Source: an uncultured Oscillospiraceae bacterium
Lineage (GTDB): Bacteria; Bacillota; Clostridia; Oscillospirales; Oscillospiraceae
Direction: 5' to 3'
Assembly: GCA_900756575.1 (NCBI GenBank)
Contig: CAAEKQ010000006.1
Coordinates: forward strand, 1-8,541
Length of the DNA: 8,541 nt
Shown piece by piece: positions 1 through 5,169 of this stretch (position 1 is the first letter of the stretch; each line of letters starts with the position of its first letter). A program made the position numbers and the translations under genes. Below the pieces are notes generated by a model. It did not search any database, was not told the DNA's origin, and saw only the letters and a list, made by a program, of their open reading frames with translations.

Positions 1-79
1 AACCTTGAAATACACAAAGTATTCCTGCGGTTTTACACCTTTTTCTGACGAAAAATCTCTCGTCAGACTTTCTTGACGA
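1..79 (+). other. Structured non-coding element with alternative hairpins, cut by the window edge
   Basis: No convincing gene lies here. A small hairpin pairs AATAC (9-13) with GTATT (19-23). AACC at 1-4 can pair with GGTT at 29-32 outside it, so an enclosing stem probably continues left of the window. CTGACGA (45-51) pairs perfectly with TCGTCAG (60-66), but TCGTCA (60-65) can equally pair with TGACGA (74-79), so these two hairpins exclude each other. One forward frame stays open from base 2 to a TGA at 74-76. It is short and unrecognisable, so it could be the tail of an upstream gene, but I do not call it. The element could be a regulatory leader, a dispersed intergenic repeat or downstream mRNA structure of the previous gene. 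Confidence 0.4.
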
Positions 80-110
80 TTTGCGCGGTATTGCCCTAAG
101 CACCATGCAT

Positions 111-146
111 CCCCGCTGCCAACTCCGGCAGCGGGGCCTATTTTTT
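111..146 (+). terminator. Strong intrinsic terminator just upstream of the cysteine desulfurase
   Basis: A perfect 10-bp stem, CCCCGCTGCC (111-120) with GGCAGCGGGG (127-136), encloses a 6-base loop. After CCTA it is followed by six T residues (141-146). It probably ends the transcript entering from the left. The run of T stops only seven bases before the ribosome-binding site of the next gene, so it could also act as an attenuator of that gene. I see no T-box antiterminator consensus or known riboswitch core upstream. Confidence 0.75.
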
Positions 147-153
147 CACCGAC

Positions 154-160
154 AAAGGAG
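154..160 (+). promoter_or_regulatory. Ribosome-binding site fixing the cysteine desulfurase start
   Basis: AAAGGAG lies seven bases before the ATG at 168. The frame is open further upstream to a TTG at 81 and an ATG at 105. Neither has a Shine-Dalgarno sequence, and translation from either would run through the terminator hairpin, so 168 is the supported start. Confidence 0.85.
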
Positions 161-167
161 CCAAGCT

Positions 168-1307
168 ATGATCTACCTTGACCACGCCGCCACCACAAAA
201 ATCAGCCCCGCCGCCCGGGACGCGATGATCGCCGCTCTCAACACCTACGGCAACCCCTCCAGCGTCCATACCCTGGGGCAGCAGGCCTCGGCGGAGCTGG
301 GCCGGGCCAGGGAGACCATTGCGCGGCAGCTGGGGGCGAGCCCCAGAGAGATCTATTTCACCTCCGGGGGCAGCGAGGGGGACAATCAGGCCCTTCTCAC
401 CGGGGCGAAAAACGGCGCGGCGGCAGGGAAGCGGCATATCATTTCCACCGCCATGGAGCATCACGCGGTGCTCCATACGCTGGAAGCGCTGGAGCAGCAG
501 GGCTTTTCCGTGACCTATCTGAAGCCCGACAGCGAAGGACGGATTTCTCCCCAGCAGCTGGAGGAAGCCATTCGTCCGGACACGGCGCTGGTGAGCGTCA
601 TGTATGTGAACAACGAAACCGGCTCCATTCAGCCCATCCGGGAACTGGCGGCAGTTTGCCATGGGCATGAGATCCCGCTTCATACCGATGCGGTGCAGGC
701 GGTGGGGCATATTCCCGTGGACGTAAAGGCCGACGGCGTGGATTTTCTGACCCTTTCCGCCCATAAGTTCCACGGCCCCCGGGGAATCGGCGCGCTGTAT
801 GTGCGCCGGGGCATTCGGCTCCAGAGCCTGATTGATGGGGGCGGACAGGAGCGGGGCAAGCGGGCCGGAACCGAGAATTTACCGGGAATCGTCGGCATGG
901 CGGCGGCCCTGGAGGAGGAAACCGCACAGCTTAAAAAGCATATGGATTATGTGGAGGGCCTGCGGAATACGCTGATGGCGGGCCTGCGGGAGATTCCCCA
1001 TGCCCGGATCAACGAAAGCCCCCAGCATCACGCTCCGGGCATCGTAAACGTGAGCTTTGCGGGGGTAGAAGGGGAGAGCCTGCTCCTGCTGCTGGACGGC
1101 GCGGGCATCTGCGCATCGGCGGGCTCGGCCTGCTCGGCGGGTTCGCTGGAGCCCAGCCACGTGCTGTTGAGCATGGGCATTCCCAGAGACATCGCCCAGG
1201 GCAGTTTGCGCCTGAGTCTGGATCACAGCAACACCCCGGAAGAAGTGTCCGAAGCCATCGCCCAGGTCCGGGCCGTGGTGGAGCGGCTGAGAAAAATGCG
1301 CCGATAA
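168..1307 (+). CDS. nifS: Cysteine desulfurase, NifS/IscS type (class V aminotransferase fold)
   Basis: This PLP enzyme removes sulfur from L-cysteine, giving alanine and an enzyme-bound persulfide used for Fe-S clusters, tRNA thiolation and other sulfur cofactors in the cytoplasm. From the ATG at 168 the protein has 379 residues, normal for NifS/IscS. Family landmarks appear in order: the N-terminal YLDHAATT, the PLP-stacking His98 in MEHHAVLH, NNETGSIQP, Asp174 in HTDAVQAVGH, the PLP lysine Lys200 in SAHKFHGPRG, and the catalytic Cys322 in GSACSAGSLEPSH. The last motif marks the group I NifS/IscS type rather than SufS. No iscU/nifU scaffold, iscR regulator or thiI follows; the next gene is a tRNA, so in this window it is a single-gene unit and its sulfur acceptor cannot be told from context. 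No clear promoter separates it from the terminator at 111-146. Enzyme class is near certain; the nifS versus iscS label is a naming choice. Confidence 0.95.
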   Translation: MIYLDHAATTKISPAARDAMIAALNTYGNPSSVHTLGQQASAELGRARETIARQLGASPREIYFTSGGSEGDNQALLTGAKNGAAAGKRHIISTAMEHHAVLHTLEALEQQGFSVTYLKPDSEGRISPQQLEEAIRPDTALVSVMYVNNETGSIQPIRELAAVCHGHEIPLHTDAVQAVGHIPVDVKADGVDFLTLSAHKFHGPRGIGALYVRRGIRLQSLIDGGGQERGKRAGTENLPGIVGMAAALEEETAQLKKHMDYVEGLRNTLMAGLREIPHARINESPQHHAPGIVNVSFAGVEGESLLLLLDGAGICASAGSACSAGSLEPSHVLLSMGIPRDIAQGSLRLSLDHSNTPEEVSEAIAQVRAVVERLRKMRR

Positions 1308-1328
1308 CGGGAAAATGAAAAAATAATG

Positions 1329-1357
1329 TTGACAAATCCGGAAAACGGGTGTATTAT
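1329..1357 (+). promoter_or_regulatory. Sigma-A-type promoter of tRNA-Leu
   Basis: A perfect -35 box TTGACA (1329-1334) and a -10 box TATTAT (1352-1357) are separated by exactly 17 bases. Transcription would start near 1364, about ten bases before the mature tRNA. This is the best promoter in the window, as expected for a stable RNA gene. Confidence 0.9.
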
Positions 1358-1373
1358 ATACGAGCTGTGTGAC

Positions 1374-1461
1374 GCGCGAGTGGTGGAATTGGCAGACTCG
1401 CTAGATTCAGGTTCTAGTGTGCATTACGCACGTGCGGGTTCAAGTCCCGCCTCGCGCACCA
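1374..1461 (+). tRNA. tRNA-Leu, anticodon CAG
   Basis: The full cloverleaf is visible. The acceptor stem pairs GCGCGAG (1374-1380) with CTCGCGC (1451-1457), followed by discriminator A and an encoded CCA (1459-1461). The anticodon stem CTAGA/TCTAG flanks loop TTCAGGT, placing CAG at 1408-1410, which reads the leucine codon CUG. The long variable arm (GTGC-ATTAC-GCAC) is the class II feature of leucine tRNAs. The T arm is GCGGG-TTCAAGT-CCCGC (1434-1450). The gene is 88 bases including CCA, normal for tRNA-Leu. It has its own promoter and terminator, and CUG should be a heavily used codon in a genome this G+C-rich. Confidence 0.98.
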
Positions 1462-1464
1462 GAG

Positions 1465-1495
1465 AAAAGCACCTACGAAAGTAGGTGCTTTTTTT
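1465..1495 (+). terminator. Intrinsic terminator of tRNA-Leu, abutting the tex ribosome-binding site
   Basis: The stem AAGCACCTAC (1467-1476) with GTAGGTGCTT (1481-1490) closes on a GAAA tetraloop and can lengthen by two A-T pairs. A T-run extends to 1495. The run ends only seven bases before the AAAGGAGG of tex (1503-1510), so little or no independent promoter can fit between them. Confidence 0.92.
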
Positions 1496-1519
1496 ATCCG
1501 CAAAAGGAGGAAAAACCAA

Positions 1520-3685
1520 ATGGACGAAATGATTCGCATCCTTGCCGCCGAGCTGGGCAAGGAGCCAAAGCATATTGAAAACGTGGTGCAGCTCTTGGAC
1601 GAGGGCAACACCATCCCGTTCATCGCCCGCTACCGCAAGGAGCTCCACGGGGCCATGGACGACACCACCCTGCGCACCCTGGAGACCCGGCTACAATACC
1701 TGCGCAGCCTGCAGGAGCGCCGGGGCACCATCCTCTCCGCCATTGAAGCCCAGGGCAAGCTGACCCCGGAGCTGAAAAGCGCCATTGCCCGGGCATCTAC
1801 TCTGGCGGAGCTGGAGGACATCTACCGCCCCTATAAGCAAAAGCGCCGGACCCGCGCCACCATCGCCCGGGAAAAGGGCCTCGAGCCCCTGGCAAATCTC
1901 TTGTTTGCCCAGAAGTCCGGCACTCCCGACCCCATGGAGGCGGCGAAGGAATATGTTGACCCGGAAAAGGGCGTGAATACCCCTGAGGAAGCCCTCCAGG
2001 GGGCCAGCGACATCATCGCCGAGGAGATCAGCGACAGCGCGGCCCTGCGGAAAACCCTCCGTCTGGTGGTGCGGCGGCACGGAAAGATCCGCAGCCGACA
2101 GACCGGCGACGAGGACTCCGTCTATCGCCTGTACTACGATTTCTCCCAGCCCGTCTCCCGAATGCAGGGCCATCAGGTGCTGGCCATCAACCGGGGCGAG
2201 AAGGAGAAGTTCCTGAAGGTATCTCTGGAGCTGGATCACGACACCGCCATGCGGACCGTCTATCTCTCCAGCGTGAAGGGCCATTCCCGGGCGGAAAATT
2301 TCATTCGCTCTGCGGCGGAGGATGCCTATGACCGGCTGATTTTCCCGTCGCTGGAGCGCGAAGTCCGGGCGGATTTGACGGATTCCGCCTGCGAGGGGGC
2401 AATCGGGCAGTTTGCGCTGAACCTCCGGCCCCTGCTGATGCAGCCGCCTGTCAAGGGCAAGGTCACCATGGGTCTCGACCCCGGCTACCGCAACGGCTGC
2501 AAGGTGGCGGTGGTGGACGGCACCGGTAAGGTGCTGGATACCACGGTGGTCTATCCCACGTTTAATGAGAAGAAAAAGCAGGAGGCCATCGGCATTCTTT
2601 CCCGTCTGGTGGAGAAGGACAATGTGGAGCATCTGGCCATCGGCAACGGCACTGCCAGCCGGGAAACCGAGCAGATGGCGGTGGAGCTGATCCATAAGGA
2701 AGCGGAACGGGGCCGGAACGTCAGCTATATGATCGTCTCCGAGGCCGGTGCGTCGGTGTATTCGGCCAGCCCTCTGGCGGCAGAGGAATTCCCGCAGTTT
2801 GACGTGAATCTCCGGTCTGCGGTGTCCATTGCCCGGCGGCTTCAGGATCCTCTGGCGGAGCTGGTGAAGATCGAGCCAAAGGCCATTGGCGTTGGGCAGT
2901 ATCAGCACGATATGCCCCAGAAGCGGCTGGAGGAAGCCCTGGACGGCGTGGTGGAGGACTGCGTCAATGCGGTGGGCGTGGATGTAAACACCGCATCTCC
3001 CTCGCTCCTGCGCCGGGTGTCCGGTCTCACCGCCGTGACGGCTAAGAATATCGTGGCCTATCGGGAGGAAAACGGCGCGTTTACCACCCGGAAGCAGCTG
3101 GGCAAAGTCCCCAAGCTGGGCCCGAAGGCATTTCAGCAGTGCGCGGGCTTCCTGCGGGTGCCCGAGAGTAAGGACATTCTGGACAACACCGCCGTACATC
3201 CCGAGTCCTACGGCGCGGCAAAGGCCCTGCTGGAGCTGATGGGCTACACCCTGACGGACGTAAAAGCGGGAAAAATCGGGGATTTGACCAGGAAAATCGA
3301 ACATTACGGCAAGGAAAAGGCCGCGGAGCAGCTGGGCATCGGCGTTCCCACCATGATGGACGTGGCAGATGAGCTCATGAAGCCCGGCCGGGATGTCCGC
3401 GACGCGCTGCCCAAGCCCATTCTTCGGACGGACGTGATGGAGATGAAGGACTTGAAGCCCGGCATGGTGCTGTCCGGCACGGTGCGGAACGTCATTGATT
3501 TCGGTGCGTTTGTGGACATCGGCGTCCATCAGGATGGTCTGGTGCATATCTCCGAGATCGCGGATCGGTATGTGAAGCATCCCTCCCAGGTGCTCTCCGT
3601 GGGCGACGTGGTGCAGGTGGTGGTGCTGGGCGTAGACGAGAAGAAAAAGCGCATCAGTCTTTCCATCCGGCAGGCGAAAAAATAA
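1520..3685 (+). CDS. tex: Tex family RNA-binding transcription accessory protein
   Basis: Tex proteins are conserved cytoplasmic nucleic-acid-binding factors linked to transcription and RNA turnover; they resemble eukaryotic Spt6, and their exact bacterial role is not settled. The 721 residues match the family length. An N-terminal helical region contains the typical GNTIPFIARYRKE motif. A YqgF/RNase H-like domain begins near residue 316 with MGLDPGYRNGCKVAVV and includes the family signature GNGTASRET at 375-383. A helix-hairpin-helix region begins near 480 (VGVDVNTAS) and continues through GAFTTRKQL. A C-terminal S1 RNA-binding domain runs from about 645 to 718 (SGTVRNVIDFGAFVDIG, DGLVHISE). 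The ATG at 1520 follows AAAGGAGG (1503-1510) by nine bases. Because the tRNA-Leu terminator ends at 1495, tex has no visible promoter of its own and may depend on read-through. No frameshift or missing domain is evident. Confidence 0.97.
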   Translation: MDEMIRILAAELGKEPKHIENVVQLLDEGNTIPFIARYRKELHGAMDDTTLRTLETRLQYLRSLQERRGTILSAIEAQGKLTPELKSAIARASTLAELEDIYRPYKQKRRTRATIAREKGLEPLANLLFAQKSGTPDPMEAAKEYVDPEKGVNTPEEALQGASDIIAEEISDSAALRKTLRLVVRRHGKIRSRQTGDEDSVYRLYYDFSQPVSRMQGHQVLAINRGEKEKFLKVSLELDHDTAMRTVYLSSVKGHSRAENFIRSAAEDAYDRLIFPSLEREVRADLTDSACEGAIGQFALNLRPLLMQPPVKGKVTMGLDPGYRNGCKVAVVDGTGKVLDTTVVYPTFNEKKKQEAIGILSRLVEKDNVEHLAIGNGTASRETEQMAVELIHKEAERGRNVSYMIVSEAGASVYSASPLAAEEFPQFDVNLRSAVSIARRLQDPLAELVKIEPKAIGVGQYQHDMPQKRLEEALDGVVEDCVNAVGVDVNTASPSLLRRVSGLTAVTAKNIVAYREENGAFTTRKQLGKVPKLGPKAFQQCAGFLRVPESKDILDNTAVHPESYGAAKALLELMGYTLTDVKAGKIGDLTRKIEHYGKEKAAEQLGIGVPTMMDVADELMKPGRDVRDALPKPILRTDVMEMKDLKPGMVLSGTVRNVIDFGAFVDIGVHQDGLVHISEIADRYVKHPSQVLSVGDVVQVVVLGVDEKKKRISLSIRQAKK

Positions 3686-3707
3686 GGGGGAAATCAGCGC
3701 AAAGGGT

Positions 3708-3736
3708 TTGCTTTTTCGCCCATTCTCTGATAGAAT
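3708..3736 (+). promoter_or_regulatory. Probable promoter of the SLH/YD-repeat protein gene
   Basis: An extended -10, TG-A-TAGAAT (3728-3736), lies 17 bases from a partial -35 box TTGCTT (3708-3713). The start point would be near 3743, about 30 bases before the ATG, a normal leader length. A small hairpin, GCAAA-GGG-TTTGC followed by five T (3699-3716), overlaps the -35 and might be a weak terminator for tex. Confidence 0.55.
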
Positions 3737-3757
3737 GGCGTGGAAGAACGAGAAAAC

Positions 3758-3765
3758 AGAGGAGG
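3758..3765 (+). promoter_or_regulatory. Ribosome-binding site fixing the SLH protein start
   Basis: AGAGGAGG lies seven bases before the ATG at 3773. A GTG at 3740 in the same frame would add eleven residues in front of the signal peptide and has no ribosome-binding site, so 3773 is the supported start. Confidence 0.85.
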
Positions 3766-3772
3766 CTTTTTT

Positions 3773-5107
3773 ATGAACAAACTGCTGAAACGCGCCCTGA
3801 TGCTGGGAACACTGGTTGTCTGCCTGGCAACGGCAGCCTGGGCCGGAAATGTTGAGATGAGCTGGGTTGGCGGCAACATTGATTGCAGCGTAAATCTTGC
3901 GGCAGAGGGCTACTATCAGAACAGCTACCAGTACTGCTATTACACCCCTGCGTATTCCCATGACGGAGAAATCATTGCCAACGATTATTATTTTGACGTC
4001 AACGGCAACATGACCTGGGGCCGGAGCGGCAATGGGGTGCAGACCTATCGGAACGACTATGATAAAAACGGAAGACTGATTCGAAGTGTGGTGGATGGTA
4101 TGGATACCATCATTGATACCTTCACTTACGATCAAAATGGCCTGCTTACTGCGTCCTGCCGCCAGGAAATCGTGAAGGGCTACAAGGTGAGCAGAACTTA
4201 TTCCTATACCTATGGGAACAACCAGATTACGGTAAAGGAAAGCTGTGAAGATCCGGAATATGGTAATAGCACGAGCACTTATGTATATACCCTGGATAAT
4301 AACGGCAACGTTGTAAAGTGTGTATATGATTACGGCGAGGAAACCTTTATCTATGATGCACGAGGAAATCTGACGGAGAAGCAGTTCCCCAACGGAGGAA
4401 AATACCTGTTCGAGTACAACGCTCAGGATCTCTGCGTCAAGGAGCTCTATGTGAATGAGAAAGGGAATGAGACCGCGGCTACCTATGAATACGATGAGCA
4501 CGGAAATATGGTCAAGAAGGTACAGGGAAGCAACGTTATTAAGAACACCTATGCACCCATTCCCCAGGGCGGCTCTCAGTCTGTTTTCGCGGATGTAAGC
4601 GCCAATACGTATTACAACGCTCCCGTAATCTGGGCCACCGAGACCGGCATTACCAAGGGAAAAAGCGAAACCGTCTTCGCTCCCAACGATGGCTGCACCC
4701 GGGCCCAGATGGTCACGTTCCTGTGGCGTGCCGCCGGCAGCCCCGAGCCCAAGTCCAACAACAATCCCTTTACGGATGTGAAGCAGGGCGCATATTATAA
4801 GGCAATCCTGTGGGCCGTGGAGAAGGGCATTACCAAGGGCACCACCGCCACCACCTTCGAGCCCAACAAAACCTGCACCCGGGCACAGATCGTTACGTTT
4901 ATCTACCGGGCAGCCGGAGAGCCTGCGGTGCAGAACAGCACCAATCCCTTCCAGGATGTAAAGCAGGGCGCTTACTATAAGGCAATCCTGTGGGCTGTAG
5001 AGAACGGCATTACCAACGGCTTTAACGCCACCACCTTCTCTCCCAACGCCACCTGCACGCGCGCCCAGGGCGTAACGTTCCTGTATCGCGGCATTGGACT
5101 GTACTAA
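3773..5107 (+). CDS. Secreted cell-surface protein with YD-like repeats and three C-terminal SLH domains
   Basis: The 444-residue product starts with a Sec signal peptide: basic MNKLLKR, a hydrophobic stretch to about residue 22, and an Ala-Trp-Ala cleavage site after residue 24. A Tyr-rich segment follows. Residues of about 50-255 hold at least six degenerate YD/RHS-like units, for example YDKNGRL, YDQNGLL, LDNNGNVV, YDARGNL and YDEHGNM. Three SLH domains begin near 271, 332 and 392, each with an FxDV opening, a GIT(K/N)G turn and TRAQ-VTF; the chain ends with the third. SLH domains normally bind secondary cell-wall polymer, so the protein should be displayed on the wall with the YD region outward. 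YD repeats here lack the long shell and toxin tip of true RHS/Tc proteins, so a toxin role is not supported; adhesion or carbohydrate binding is possible but unproven. The central part looks more A+T-rich than the neighbouring genes. Confidence 0.9.
   Translation: MNKLLKRALMLGTLVVCLATAAWAGNVEMSWVGGNIDCSVNLAAEGYYQNSYQYCYYTPAYSHDGEIIANDYYFDVNGNMTWGRSGNGVQTYRNDYDKNGRLIRSVVDGMDTIIDTFTYDQNGLLTASCRQEIVKGYKVSRTYSYTYGNNQITVKESCEDPEYGNSTSTYVYTLDNNGNVVKCVYDYGEETFIYDARGNLTEKQFPNGGKYLFEYNAQDLCVKELYVNEKGNETAATYEYDEHGNMVKKVQGSNVIKNTYAPIPQGGSQSVFADVSANTYYNAPVIWATETGITKGKSETVFAPNDGCTRAQMVTFLWRAAGSPEPKSNNNPFTDVKQGAYYKAILWAVEKGITKGTTATTFEPNKTCTRAQIVTFIYRAAGEPAVQNSTNPFQDVKQGAYYKAILWAVENGITNGFNATTFSPNATCTRAQGVTFLYRGIGLY
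4763..5020 (+). repeat. Near-identical SLH repeat units, 180-base period
   Basis: The second and third SLH domains begin with copies 180 bases apart: 4763-4840 and 4943-5020 match at 68 of 78 positions by hand alignment. Most differences are third-codon changes (GTG/GTA, GCC/GCT, TAT/TAC). This fits duplication of one 60-residue module followed by purifying selection. The first SLH domain (from about 4583) is more diverged. Confidence 0.8.
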
Positions 5108-5120
5108 TTTCATCAAAGCA

Positions 5121-5165
5121 AACAAAAACGGATGGTCTGAGCGGTTCAGGCCATCCGTTTTCTTT
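5121..5165. terminator. Bidirectional intrinsic terminator between convergent genes
   Basis: AAAACGGATGG (5125-5135) pairs with CCATCCGTTTT (5151-5161). The stem continues inward through one wobble pair (5136 with 5150) and CTGA/TCAG around a 5-base loop, giving about 16 pairs. A-rich bases on the left and T-rich bases on the right provide a U-tract for either strand. It sits in the 62-base gap between the SLH gene (ends 5107) and the DUF1846 gene (ends 5170 on the minus strand). Confidence 0.85.
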
Positions 5166-5169
5166 GTAT

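Noticed and set aside
40..150. A T-box or known riboswitch before the cysteine desulfurase
   Set aside because: No T-box antiterminator consensus or conserved riboswitch core is visible; only hairpins and a terminator are.
81..167. Upstream in-frame starts (TTG 81, ATG 105) for the cysteine desulfurase
   Set aside because: There is no Shine-Dalgarno sequence, the extension has no family similarity, and it would be translated through the terminator hairpin.
138..773. A 211-codon minus-strand open frame opposite the cysteine desulfurase
   Set aside because: It is codon-aligned antisense to a gene with all catalytic motifs and has no recognisable protein.
3699..3716. A small stem plus T-run after tex as its terminator
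   Set aside because: The stem has only five mostly A-T pairs and overlaps the next promoter's -35 box, so it is too weak to list as a terminator.
3740..3772. Upstream GTG start for the SLH protein
   Set aside because: It would add eleven residues before a good signal peptide, and it lacks a ribosome-binding site, unlike the ATG at 3773.
3773..5107. An RHS/Tc-type polymorphic toxin
   Set aside because: The protein is short, ends in SLH domains and has no core protease motif, toxin tip or immunity gene beside it.
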